This document shows, one piece after another, positions 35,322 through 47,365 of a stretch of 64,000 nucleotides of DNA. The notes below the pieces were generated by a model. The model saw only the letters and a program-made list of their open reading frames with translations, did not search any database and was not told the origin of the DNA. The stretch comes from Chrysoperla carnea (lineage: Eukaryota; Arthropoda; Insecta; Neuroptera; Chrysopidae): positions 14,728,640 through 14,792,639 of the forward strand of contig NC_058342.1 of NCBI RefSeq assembly GCF_905475395.1, in the 5' to 3' direction. The position numbers and the translations under genes are program-made. Within the stretch, counting starts at the first letter, position 1. Every line of letters starts with the position of its first letter.

Positions 35322-35750
35322 AATATTTTATGTAAAAATAAAATAAATAGTTAAAAATGTAAAAAGTAAATAAGTAAAAATGTAGTGTATGAATTTAGAT
35401 ATTCAAAAGATAGCAGGAAATCTTCATGGTATAGGGAAAGGGGGATTGTTTTACTCCAAATTTAACGCGTGCGGGCCACGGGCAGTAATGAATAAATCAA
35501 AACTACTGGATCGATTTTAATCACATAGCCTATATATTTCATACCCGTGCGAGGCCAGAGCGGGCCGCAATGTTTTTATATACAACGTTCACAGTTTTTC
35601 TGTAGTGTATTTAGTATCAGTATTGGACCGGAGCGAAGCCGGGGCGGGTCGCTAGTTTATTATATTTAAATTAATTTGTTATAAAAAACGAAAGTGTATT
35701 GAGGTGGTAATTGAGACCGAAATTTTTTTTTTTTTAATTTAGAACAACTA

Positions 35751-36500
35751 ATAAGCCCATTTGCATAGGAAAAGCTTGGAAACAGTACCGATTTTAATGA
35801 AACTTTTTTTAACGAGTTCATAGGACCCCAAGGAACATTTACCTAACTTAACTAAGTCATAAGTGGTGAGGGTGGTATATGTATTCCAAATTTTTTTGAA
35901 ATGCTTATTTTGGCTTAAAATTGTCATCTAGGAGATATTTTTGGTCGCTGAATATGAATCCGATGTCAGATTACAGTAATTCAAAAACGGAAAACTAAAT
36001 ATTTATCGTCCAACTTTGCTCTAAAAGGCATTTTGGCCGCTGATACGAGTTCATTTTTTTGCACATAAACTAAGAATTTATCGTATAATCTGTGCTGTAA
36101 GAGTAATTTTTTTCGTAGATTACGAGTCAAAGAATCCGTGTAATCGGACATCAGCGGCCTAAAATACCAACTAAAGCAAGTTTTGACGATAAATACTTAG
36201 CTTGCCAAAAAAGTGAAATTATTGCCAATCAGATCAGTAATCAGCGTCCAAAAATACCTTCTAGATAACAGTTTGGACGATAAATACTTAGTTTTCCGGT
36301 TATGTGGCAGAATTCGTGTAATCTGACATCGGAAAAAAAATTGGACTATATATGCCACCCGCTGGAAGCCGATGCCCCTTTATGGCTAAGTTAACTTGGC
36401 TGAATTTACTTTGGGACCCAATAAACACGTTATAAAAAGTTTCATTAAAATCGGTACTGTTTCTCCACTTTTCCACTTTCGACACTTTTTTCCGGCTTAT
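35751..36500. mobile_element. Foldback element, inverted-arm copy
   Basis: Counterpart of 14361-15220, about 110 bases shorter. Confidence 0.7.
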
Positions 36501-39059
36501 TCATTGTATTATAAAAACAACTTGAAAAACACATACAATTTAACTTCTTTCGTATTAAAACCTTTGTCGCCCATTTCTTTATTTATATCCAACAATTCAT
36601 TTTCATCATATTCTTCATCCTGCAAAAAAAAAACAACATGAGAGAGAATGGAACGTATACTGACTGCACCTAAGAGAAATGTCAAGTAATTTGAATTATC
36701 GAGCTTTTAACTTACTAAGGGTTTAAGATAAGAAGTTTTTAGTGGTTTATATTTTTAATTAGTATAAATGTTTATTTATGAACTTTATTTGTAGCAGCTA
36801 AAAGACATCACTTCGTCAAAACAAGTTATCGAGGTCCAATGCCAAATTTATTCGTTTAAGTTATAGAAAAAATTTATGAATCTATAGAAATTTTTACTCT
36901 ATCGACGATCTGCTGTATTAACTGTAATTTTTAAAACAATGGCAAGAATATTTATTACAGTCTGCATCAAATTCGGTAGTTCTGATATTTCACAGACTTG
37001 TTTATGATGTTGTTCTAATGAATAATCCAAGTTTGTGTCTTCGAACACCGAACGCCACTTAACGAACGTACAATCATCAGAACAAATTCTTATTTTTTCT
37101 TGCATTCGTAATGCAGGTTTTCTACTAAACGAACAAAACAAAACACAAGCTCGTGTTGAATAAAAAAAATCGGTAACTTTACGCAAACTCTTTAAAGACT
37201 GGCATTAGTTGCGACAGTTGGAGTTTTGTTGACGGGTCTCGCTCGGAAGTGATTACACCAAAAGGTTTCAACGTCCTTTGAAACTCACTGTTAAGTGAAA
37301 ACGATCTTGTTGTGTTTAGGGTTTGTTTCTGCTCGAAGATTCTCAAAAAATTTATCTTTAGTCGAGGTGGGAATAAAAATCAATGCCTCGAGAACTCGAA
37401 AAACCAAGTCCGTACGCTAGGTATAGCTAAAAACACGCATAGGTATAACACGTAGATAATAGATTTTATCCAAACTCAAATTCATGTTCAACCGAAGTTT
37501 TCAACATCGCAAACCAAGATAATAAAGAGGTACTCAAACTGAATTATTTGAACTTCAACTAAAAAGGCCATTCAGGCAGCTAAGACTATACAGACAAAAC
37601 CAGTTACACTCACATGACTGAAAATTTAATAAAAAAAATAATTTCAGTGATTCAGTCTATTTAGGTTTTCAAGCTCAATGAAAAGCTCACTCTACTTCAA
37701 AACTGGTAACCGTCAATAGTTGAACACTTTAAATTGAAGTTGTTGTTGATTAAAAAAGTAACATTTTTTGTTCGTAACGTTTTACGCAAGCCGTACAGTT
37801 TAGGTAAAAACGGACTGAAAAGTTTTACCCAAAATTGTTATTTCGTATAATTATTTCTGCGAAATCTAGGCATTCTTCGAAAAAAAATTTACAATAAATC
37901 CAATAAAAGTGATTCGTTTTTCTACAAAAATCATTTTTGTTCAAATTCAATGAACTAGCACACAAAAAGCTAGATTTTTGCCACCCGTTACTGTCTAAAC
38001 TATTCGGTTTACAAAATAAAGTTGCAAACAAAAAAAAAAAGCGTTCGCCTAATGTTTGTCAGGTATGAATCAGAGTGAGATTTTAATTAAACCTTCGATG
38101 CTGGTAGAAGATGTGTGCCTTTAAAACTAGCATTTCCCATACATTGTTCGTACAATTGAAACATTTTCCGGAATTAAATTTATTTATTGCGTTTCAAGCA
38201 TGTGTCAACTTAAAACAGACACCCTGTGTTTACTGCACTTACTTTTTTCCAAGGACGGAATTATCAACCGTGCAGCCACAACTAAGAATAACAAAATTTT
38301 CTTCTCTAAACATCTCTAAATATGCTGGTTTGTTATAGAAGAAGAACTATGATTTGGCTCAATCGAGGCAACCAATGCAAAAGGACCGAAAACAAAAACA
38401 AAATTCGAAAAAAATGTTCGATTTCGAAAATGTTCGAAATTCTCGATGAAAACTAGAGTTTTGGGTTTGTATCAGTTTCGTTTTTGTTTTTTAGGTTCTA
38501 GAAAACACAAACATAACAAAAACTTAACTGGCCGTTTAGTGGAAAACATGTTTTAGATGAAATAAAAAGATTTAGATGAATTCAAAAAATATAAAAAAAT
38601 TTTAAAAATACAAAATTATCTGCCTCCCTTAAAACGTTTCGTGCAACTAAGTTTTCTCCTTTCGTATAAAATTCGTCATGTAAACCAAAATTCCGTTATG
38701 TTCCACTATGGCCGTAGCACTTTTGCTATGAAACACGGCTCGAATAATTTACAATTTTGCACAACGACATTTTCCTATGCCAAGTATTATGAGACTACGA
38801 GCATCATCAAAATAATTTTTATATTGTAGTAATTTTCATTGATTAATACAAAATAAAAATATTTTTTTAATTATTAAACATTTGGACGTCCCTATCACAT
38901 ATGTATATAATATATGTTAGTAATAATGCTTGGCCTGTAGAGAGTAGCACTGTAGGAACATTTTAAACGCGCTTTCATTTGAATATTCAAATAATCTAGT
39001 TTATAAAGAAGTTTGGGATGAAATTTTCGAAGGTAGATAATAGTAATTACGCTTATGTT

Positions 39060-39600
39060 AGTTATACTATGTTTATATGAAATATAAAGGTATACTAAGG
39101 TTAGTTCCAAGTTTGTAACGCTCACAAATATTGATGTTAGGACGTAAAAATTGAGGTCGAATTTGTATATGAATAACATAATTCAATTAGGTCTTGGGTC
39201 TATAGGACCTATTTTATACCGTTAGATATAGGTAAATTAAAAAAATGTTCCTTATAAAAAATAAACCACTTTTGTTTTAAAAATTTATTCCTAAACAACA
39301 GTGTTTACCCGTGAGGGTGCAAATCAGATTAGAAATATTAAATAGTATGTATACAGGTAATGTATAGATTTTAAATGTATAAGTTACATATATTATGTAT
39401 ATGTTTGTTTGTTATAAAATATACTATGTCCACTAAGAAAGTGAGAAGAAAAATATTCTTATTACTTTGTGTGTAAGAGTGGCTATCTTTCTTAAATTAC
39501 ATGACGTAAAAAAACGATTGTGTAATCGACACTGTCTATGCATGGCACTTCAACAATTAATCCAGTCAATTGTTTGTTATTTTACTTATTTTAGACTAAG
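39060..39600 (+). repeat. Dispersed repeat family D, diverged copy
   Basis: Contains GGTTAGTTCCAAGTTTGTAA, the ACAGTGTTTACCCGTGAGGG box and the family end CAATTAATCCAGTCAATTG. It begins where the right duplication arm ends. Confidence 0.65.
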
Positions 39601-39932
39601 CTATGTAATATTAAGGCAAACATTTTTTTATTAGGTGCTGAGAATTTGTTTGTTAGCGAGACATAAAAAAAAACATTGCATGTATCGATATTGAACAAGT
39701 TTTGATCGGGTGTTGCCAACCGAAGATATAGAGGAGAGGGGAGAGTTGTAGGTACAAGTAAAAATATAGGAGATAAAACGCGAAAAATACCATTAATTTA
39801 CCTAAAACTCGGATTTCTAGTGGTGATAACCGTGGTACAATATGTTGATAGCTTTTAATTATAACGACGCAATCAAGCCAGTGTGATTTTATAATATTTT
39901 TTTGATTTCTGATGTTCTGATTTGTTTTTGCC

Positions 39933-40181
39933 TTGTTTGCGCTTTGGTATTTTTTTTTTTTTTTCCGAAAATCGCCAGATTTAGAAAAAATTTCTCAACC
40001 AGACATTTCTTGTGGTTGGGCCACGCAGGAAAAATATAAAGCTGCCCCAATTGAAGAAATGTCCTGTTCAAATATTGAATTTGAGGAAAGCATTAAAATC
40101 AATGATAGCATTTTAATGCAGATTAAAAATAATTTTATGTCCGCTCTGCCGGTCTCTGCACTGCCATTACATTGCAAGTAA
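39933..40181 (+). CDS. Conserved unrecognised coding segment (copy 2)
   Basis: Open frame with D-I-S-C-G-W-A-T-Q-E-K-Y, then E-E-M-S-C-S-N-I-E-F-E-E-S-I-K-I-N-D-S-I, ending A-L-P-x-S-A-L. It may be an exon: GCCAG or ACGCAG can serve as acceptor and GTAAAT (40177) as donor. The E-M-S-C part is shared with 20550-20680. Function unknown. Confidence 0.4.
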   Translation: MFALWYFFFFFRKSPDLEKISQPDISCGWATQEKYKAAPIEEMSCSNIEFEESIKINDSILMQIKNNFMSALPVSALPLHCK

Positions 40182-40239
40182 ATATATGATTATCCTTTTT
40201 ATAATTTGCAATGACAAATATTTCATTTAACATTTTTTT

Positions 40240-40590
40240 TTATAAGGAACATTTTTTACATTTTAACTTTTGTTCTATCTCTAACGGTTTACAAGATGGG
40301 TCCTACGAACCCATAGGTCAAGACCCAATTAACCTATGTTGGTCATTTACGAACTCGACCTCACTTTCTACGTCCTGAGTACGCTGTAAAAATTTCAGCT
40401 TGATATCTTTTTTCGTTTTTAAGTTATCGTGTCCACAGACGGACGGACGGACTGGAATTGGACTAATTAGGTGATTTTATGATCACCTATACCAAAATTT
40501 TGTTCGTAGGATCAATATTTTTAAGCGTTAAAAACTTGGGACTAAACTTAGTGTACCTTGCATATTACATATATGCATGGTATAACAATT
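40240..40590 (-). repeat. Dispersed repeat family D, inverted copy
   Basis: Minus-strand copy with the GTTTACAAGATGGGTCC and GACGGACGGACGGACTGG boxes. Confidence 0.7.
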
Positions 40591-41462
40591 ATTTTAATGT
40601 TTTATATAATTCTTTTACAAAATAAGTGTTAATAAAAATTGTTGCAATAACCTTATTTACATGCTTATGACATATGTATTTAGTTTCAAGATTGTAAACA
40701 AACATTTCCGTTAGATTTATGTATCTATCGGCGTTCTGACAATAGTTCGTTTTTCTATCTTAGCATTTTTCTATCTTAGTCTTTCTTAGCATTAAAATCC
40801 ATATTGGATTTATTATTATTAAAATATACTAATGAAAGTTATACTATATCGTTATATATAGGTAATTCACGTTGCCTATAGAAACATAAATATATGTATA
40901 ATTACTGGTATTTTCATTTTTACAAATTCATATTCGCATCGTGTGTGAGTTTTATTGGATGAGTTTCCATGGTAACGATACACTACTTTAATTATAGAAT
41001 TGTATGGATGCATATATAATTGTATGGATTGCATTTATGACTTACATTGAAAATTTAATATTATTGTCTCACAAATTTAAATAAATAATTATGATAATTT
41101 ACATTTGAAAAATAATATTTGTGCAATAGAGTATTATCGTTAGTCAAAAATAAATCATGAAAATGGAAAAGAGTTAAAATTTATGTAAAAATATACTTAT
41201 ATATTCTGATTTCGAGTCATAAAAGCACATTTTTCTTTTAAAGTATTAAAATTAAAAATCGTATTAACGCAGTCAATTGTTTGCTGTCACTTGTTGTTTT
41301 GTAGTATAGGGACCTTATTGTACAGGTAAAACTTTTTCAGGACTGGACTTTGTAATTTGGATTTTTTTTAAACATAAAGTGTAATAATTTAAGAAAAAAA
41401 TTTTATTCTTTGTAAACAAAAATAACAACTTTTATACAGAAAATTTTTTTACAACTATAATT
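40591..41462. other. Spacer; partial repeat
   Basis: No gene. About 41110-41263 is an inverted piece of the repeat at 10370-10760. Confidence 0.5.
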
Positions 41463-44400
41463 TTAACAGCTATAGCCTGGATTGCCACTAATGTTGACTT
41501 CCACTGGAGCAACTTGGTTGTTGGTAACTTGTTGGTTATTATTTGGGTATCCTGCAGATGCTCCAATAACTGATGGTTGTTGAACAGCATATTGAGCAAC
41601 TGGTTGAACACCTGGGTAGCTCACAATTTGGTTGACGATTGGTACAGTCTGTAAAATAAATGATTTTTACATTTCGGCTAAAATTGTTTCTAGGTACTAA
41701 TCGAAGTGAGATATATCAATAAAGACATACAATATACAAATCGATTCAGTGTTACAACAAAAATTATTGTTTAGTGAGTACTAGAGTGATACCACACGCT
41801 TCGTCGGGTTTAAAAGTAAAGATTGATAAAGATTGCTCTCGCTTATCCCTTTTCTATAACACTCGAAATAATGGTAAGGATTGTTTTACACAGGTAAAAT
41901 ATATGTATGGTTTTCAATTTTTTTAAATGTATAATAGTCGTAATTATTCATTGAGTATATCAGAAAAGATGGACGTGAAATATTTTATATTGACTATTTT
42001 TACAGAAATCTGTAATCTATGGTAATGTCAAATGACTACTTTTACAGAAATCTGTAATTTATGGTAATGTCAAATTAAATTAATTTAAATTTTATATCTT
42101 TATTAATTATATCTCATGTGTTATTCTGAAGTATGAGCTATATTGCTGTACAGTTTCATTAAAAACCATTCGTTAGTTTTACCGTGCAAGCGTAACAAAC
42201 AAACAAACATGCTTACTTTCGCATTTATAATATATAGAGATTGAGAGATTTAAAAATGTTACCTGTGCAACGGTTTGGTATTGAACAGTTGGTAAACCGT
42301 TTAGGCTGTTTACATTGTTTATGATATTGGGACCTAATCCATTATATCCAACGATTCCAACGCTGCTAATTGTATTTGGGTATGAAGCGATAGTTTGGAT
42401 TTGGGAATCTCCAACAAGATTGTTGACATAGTTTACTGGTCCAGACTATAAATTCAGAAAAATTGGTTAAAAATAGAGAGCTATTTAATATTCAATTTAA
42501 ATTTAAAAATTTAAGACAACGAATGAACATAATTATGTATTAAAAAAAATTAATAAGGTGTTTTTTACGGAAGCCTGAATGGTTCACTGTCAACCTATGA
42601 GAAAGTGGCGCTACACTAGCTTATTTTTTAAATGTGTACTACTCACAAGTATAAAAACCAACTTTTAAAAAAGTCTCAAGTTCACTTTCAACAAGTGCAC
42701 TTGTGACTTGGGGCATTATGGAAACGAACCTTTTTGAAGATGTCAGTCGGTGATGATTATCTTTTAATTAGACACTACTGAAACTGTCTGGAATTATTAA
42801 TAATTGTGTGTCCGGATTTAATAATAATATGATAATGTTTATAATTTGTCTTATGTAGTTAGTTAACAATTTTCTTTATTATTATTTAAAAAATAAAATG
42901 CTTTCATTGTTGACGTTTTTCTTTTGCATCTGCACATTTCTAATTTCTAACCTTTAAAAGTATTATTAAATGTTTATTATGACGTTTAATTAGAAATCCG
43001 AACATGACAAAATATCGACACCTACAAAGAGGTTCGTTTCCATAATGTAATAAGTGCATTTGTTGAAAGTGAACTAGTGACTTTTTTTAAAAGTTTGATT
43101 TATACTTGTGGGTAGTACACATTTAAAAAATAAGCTAGTGTTGCGCCACTTTCTCATAAATTGACAGTGAGCCATTCAGGCTTCCGTAGTTTTTAACAAG
43201 TTAGATTTTCAGAAAAAAAGTGTCTTTATAAGTTTCAAAGTTATGTACTAATTATTCACAATCAAATATTTCAATTGGATAATTTTTTAACAAAATAATG
43301 TCATATGTCAAAATACATTTTAAATTTAACCCTGAATTAGTGACAACATATAAGAATGGTATATTTACAGTGTGTTCCGTAATATTCACCAGTATACTTT
43401 CCATTGCTGAATACGTCAACCGGCGCCGTACTGGTGAATCGTTCCGAAATATACTGGCCAGTGCGTGTATAATATATATCCTAAAATATATATTCTTATT
43501 GTATTCGTCAATTACGGGTAAGTCATTTCAGACGCCATTATTCCTGCTTAATAGATAATAAATAAATAAATTTCTTGTACAAATACCCGGAACACACTGA
43601 ACACATGTACACTGTCATGCCCGTTTTACCAGTACAATATGGCGCCGAGTTCTGACGTCATGAGCACTGGTCAGTATACTGGTGAATATTACGGAACACA
43701 CCCTTAACATTTTGTGTTAATTAAAGTTTAATATTGTATAAAGATTGTTAGCTGTTTACTATTTGTTATTAAGGTAGTACGAGCACCAAGGCAATTTTAG
43801 ATTTAGAGTTGAAATTATTTATACCTTATTTAAATGAATTTTGTTATAATTTCATAAATGTAGACAAAAAATACGAATACAATTTTTCTAAATATGCCTT
43901 GGTTTCCAAAATATCGAAAGCTAAATAATTAAAGAAAATTTATAATTTTCGATGTTTTGAAAATTACTGCAGATAACGAAAAATTTTATTCTTACTTTTC
44001 GTTTTATATTGTCAAGTTCAACATAATTCGCGATCAAAATAGAAAATATATATTTTTTAAATTTGTGGCCCCACTACCGTGCTTGAACATGCTTAATTAA
44101 TCGGACACAACGGGTTTTTTTTGTTTTCAATAATTAACTAAGGTTTTAACTTTAATTTAAATAGTTTTTTTTTTTTTTAATTTTCTCCGACAGTTTTGGA
44201 GACATCTATGAAAACATAGCATCCATCTATCATTTTACTATAAAACCAATGTTAAATATGCCTAACTTATGAAGTCATTTATTTATTTAAATAATCGGGC
44301 AACACCCCCCCCCCCCTAAAGTTTTCAGAATTGATTAAGACTTAGCCCAACTTCATATTCAAAAATAATCAAGCTTTTTATTTAATATTGCCTGGTGCTC

Positions 44401-45658
44401 GTACATCTTTAAACAGAATAAACTCTAAAATGTAAAATATTTATCCTTCTAATACACCTTCTAATTTAATTGTTAGTGTTTCCCAAATGACGTAGCATTA
44501 AGTCGTGTCATTTTAGCATTTCATAGAGACTTTTTTTGTACCTCAACCTATCGAGCCAGTTTTTTTTTTTTTTTTTTTTAAATGACCAGGAAGGTCCATA
44601 AATCGAAATCAACATCTAACTTTTTGCCGCTCGAAAGTTTTGGTTTTTGCTATGGACATAATAGGCTAATCATTAGAATCCATTTATGAGTTAATTTTTA
44701 AAAATTTTAAAACCTTGAAAATATGGGCCAGAAACGTATACTCGGTGGGCTTTCGAGATCTCTGATCACTATTCCGAAATCAGATTTTCGACATAATCTC
44801 CTCCCTCTTGTTGTAATTTACCTCGCTGGTTGCAATATATTATATAAATATTCAACAAAATGGATCAAAAAAATATACTCAGGAGTTTTTGGGGTCACTG
44901 AGCACGATTCTGAAGTAGGAATAAAGATGTACTCCCCTCTTCTGGGGGTTATTCGCCCCACTGGTCCAAAACAGCAGGATTCTGTTCATATTCGACAAAA
45001 TGGGCCAAAAATAATAGGGATATATTCCCCCCTTCTTAGGGTTTTTCGCCCTTCATTGACCTAACAATGCAATTTTCTGTAAATATTCAATTTGGTCCAG
45101 CAGGGTGAATTACCCCAGGAGGGGGGGTGTATATCGAAATTCTGACTTCAGAATAATAATCAGCGATCCTGAAAACCCCCAAAAGTACGTTTTTGGCCCA
45201 TTTTGTTGCATAATTTCAACTTTTTGATATTTTCAAAAATCACCTTTTATAATAATGGGATTTTTTGGCCCATAGCAATGGCCAAACTTTCTAGCGGCAA
45301 GAAGTTAGATGTAGATTTTGGACCTTCTTGAACATTTAAAAAAAAACTGGCCCGATAGGTTGAGGTACATACAAATTCTTCATTTTAGCCTTTTTTGATC
45401 TAAAATGATTCGTCTAATTAGGATGTCTTAAAAAAGTATAAATTAAAACAAAAAAAAAGTATTTACCTGTAATGGAATAACGGATGATAATTGATTAACG
45501 CCATTATCTCTTAAGTAGACAAAACCTTGATTTTGATTTCCGAATGGGGAACCATTTTGGTCATTATCTCTTAAGTAACTGAGTGGTGTTGCCACTGATA
45601 AAACAGTGCAACAAGCTACTGTTACCAACAATGAAGTACAAACTTGTTTGAATGCCAT
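41463..45658 (-). CDS. Secreted N/Q-rich repeat protein, family copy 3
   Basis: Exons 45467-45658, 42263-42445 and 41463-41648, phase 0, 186 residues. The signal peptide is the same as in copies 1 and 2 (M-A-F-K-Q-V-C...). Exon 1 has F-V-Y-L-R-D-N in place of F-T-Y-L-R-D-N plus a short insertion; exon 2 has S-G-P-V-N-Y-V-N-N; exon 3 ends P-G-Y-S-C. Intron 1 is 3 kb because four non-autonomous transposons lie in it. It is clearly diverged from copies 1 and 2 yet without breaks, which suggests a working gene. Function unknown. Confidence 0.72.
42568..43186. mobile_element. Foldback MITE (TA site), 619 bp
   Basis: Ends CGGAAGCCTGAATGG and reverse complement, inverted arms of about 160 bases or more; TA on both sides. 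In intron 1 of copy 3. Confidence 0.75.
43370..43701. mobile_element. MITE with GTGTGTTCCG ends
   Basis: Left GTGTGTTCCGTAATATTCAC and the reverse complement at the right end, about 30-bp inverted repeats; no clear target duplication. In intron 1 of copy 3. Confidence 0.65.
43773..44408. mobile_element. TTAA-site MITE, piggyBac-like
   Basis: Left GGTAGTACGAGCACCAAGGC, right TGCCTGGTGCTCGTACATC; TTAA at 43769-43772 and 44409-44412. A partial relic of the same family is at 53570-53810. Confidence 0.7.
44537..45369. mobile_element. Foldback element, 833 bp
   Basis: Left TGTACCTCAACCTATCGAGC and its near-perfect reverse complement at the right end, arms about 110 bases. A 113-codon frame inside (44723-45064) is repeat sequence. 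Confidence 0.65.
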
Positions 45659-45737
45659 TTTTAATAATTTTTATTATTAATTATTGTTAAATAATTTAAT
45701 AATTTTTTTTAGAATGCAATTCATTTGCTTTGAAGTG

Positions 45738-45747
45738 TTTTTATATA
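45738..45747 (-). promoter_or_regulatory. TATA box of copy 3
   Basis: TATATAAAAA on the minus strand, 80 bases before the start codon. Confidence 0.6.
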
Positions 45748-46540
45748 CAAATTTGGAACATGTTTAAAAGTTTTTTGACCCAAAATTGTGCGTGATTATA
45801 AAGAAAAATATTCTGAATTGTTGATTAGATTGCGATATAATAAAAGATAACAATTTTTTCATTGAAACAAAATATTTATGAATGAAATATTTTTGTTATT
45901 ATTTGGTTTGAACGCTTTTGTCAAAACATCTAAATATTATTTTTCTCCATTCAACTTATATTGAGTAACGAATGCACAAGCATAAGCCAGTCACTTAGTA
46001 GTCAAAATCGAGGTCGTTTCGAAAAAAATTGCGAATGGCTGAAAATACTTTTCTTATGGGTAATTTTGAGCGCTGGTCACGAATTTTTGGGTTATTTTGC
46101 TCCTCGAGGTGAGAAAAGAAGATATGGCCATTTCGCTCTTTTCTGCCTACTTAAGGTCATTTAAAGGTCATGGGGCCCATTTAAATCTTTGAAGACTAAG
46201 TTTTATGTTTGTATATTTAGCTAAAAAAACTTACTTACGTCAGTCTAATATGAAAGGATGACAAATGAAAATAAATTTAGAATGTTTTGATTTTCCAAAC
46301 GTATAATTATTGGCGAAAATTTATCAAAATATAATAAATTTAAATTTCTATGACCAACAATCATTTTAAAGCAATTTTTAATCCAAAAATTATAATTTTT
46401 ATTTTCATGGTGTTAATTTTTCAAATTTAGGTCAGGTAAAAAATGAAAATAATCAAAAAACTCTTAGAAAAGCCTTAAAACACTTCATAATTTAGGTATC
46501 AAAATTCATAATTAATGTCAACAAATAAGCTTAAAAAAAT
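45748..46540. other. Spacer upstream of copy 3
   Basis: No gene or clear repeat seen. Confidence 0.4.
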
Positions 46541-46544
46541 ATAT

Positions 46545-46745
46545 TTTTTATGTATAGCGAAAAATTGAGACCAAAATATGCGTTTTTCCAACAAAACTTC
46601 CACTCTCTGCATGCACACACACCAGAATATCTGCCGTATCGTATCTGTAGTCTTACAATTAAATGCTCAACTCATGTATATAATACCTCTCACTTAGATA
46701 CATTGCTTAACGCATGTATTCTGTCATACTAGTGATATTGGTATC
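46545..46745. repeat. Relic of the foldback family at 57243-57581
   Basis: Shares the AACTTCCACTCTC, TATAATACCTCTC and CTAGATGGTACAAA blocks. Confidence 0.6.
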
Positions 46746-46759
46746 CCTAGATGGTACAA

Positions 46760-47365
46760 ACACGGTCTGTATATGAAATATACGAAGGTATATTAAGTTT
46801 AGTCCTAAGTTTGCAACGCTTAAAATTATTGATGCCACGAAAAAATTTTGGTATAGGTGTTTATAGAATCACCTAATTAGTACATTTTCGGTTGTCCGTC
46901 CGTCCGTCCGTCCGTCCGTCCGTCTGTCAACACGATAACTCAAAAACGAAAAAAGATATCAAGCTGAAATTTTTATAGCGTGCTTAGGGCGTAAAAAGTG
47001 AGCTCGAGTTCGTAAATGAGCAACATAGGCCAATTGGCTCTTGGGTTCGTAGGACCCATCTTGTAAACCGTTAGAGATAGAACAAAAGTTTTAAAAATTT
47101 TTTTTTTCATTTGTTTGTGTTGTTGTGTTTCTTATCAAAAAATAAACAACTTTTGTTTGAAACATTTTTTTGTAAACATCACTGTTTACTCACGAGGGCA
47201 CACATTGGATGCAAATTCTTTAGTATGTATTCATATGGGATTATCATTTATGTATGTGTGACATGTATGTATGTGTAATGTGTTAGAGTAATTAACACTG
47301 TCTATGCATAGTATTTCAATAATTAACTCAGTCAATTGTTTGTTTTTACTTGTTTATTATGAAAC
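46760..47365 (+). repeat. Dispersed repeat family D, full-length-like copy
   Basis: The clearest copy: TTAAGTTTAGTCCTAAGTTT at the left, (CCGT)n run at about 46898-46924, AAACCGTTAGAGATAGAAC, AACATCACTGTTTACTCAC, and CAATTAACTCAGTCAATTG at the right end. Confidence 0.8.

Larger units (their letters stand above)
27976..35655 (+). mobile_element. Helitron with about 7.2 kb of internal cargo
   Basis: The 5' end TCACTACATAGTATAAAACA starts at 27976 after A; the 3' end is the hairpin GGACCGGAGCGAAGCCGG... followed by CTAG (35652-35655) and T. Both ends match the 539-bp Helitron at 15345-15883 at the mirrored place of the other arm: about 130 bases at the 5' side (to about 28105) and 320 bases at the 3' side (from about 35335). 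Between them, about 88 bases of Helitron sequence are replaced by 7.2 kb of unrelated DNA. It is either Helitron gene capture or a later insertion with a small deletion; the sequence alone does not decide. Confidence 0.75.
26559..36620 (-). pseudogene. Broken inverted copy of the KRAB/SSXRD-like gene
   Basis: Only the counterparts of exon 4 (36537-36620) and exon 5 (26625-26838) remain. The exons with the split start codon and the KRAB-like domain are gone: the arm jumps from the equivalent of 11513 to that of 12403 near 38800-38806. Exon 4 has one extra base, which creates an early TGA. Exon 5 keeps the SSXRD-like part (H to Y and V to I changes) but is joined after A-P-K to repeat sequence, giving a chimeric tail to a stop at 26559. 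The gap between the two exons now holds 9.7 kb including the cargo-bearing Helitron. Confidence 0.8.
25500..39060. repeat. Inverted segmental duplication, right arm
   Basis: Reverse complement of 11240-18615, enlarged mainly by the cargo inside the Helitron at 27976-35655. It contains the broken KRAB-like copy. Confidence 0.9.

Noticed and set aside
44723-45064. 113-codon ORF
   Set aside because: Part of the foldback element in intron 1 of copy 3.
46898-46924. CCGT-run as possible CRISPR or microsatellite of interest
   Set aside because: A simple tetranucleotide slip inside a family D repeat.
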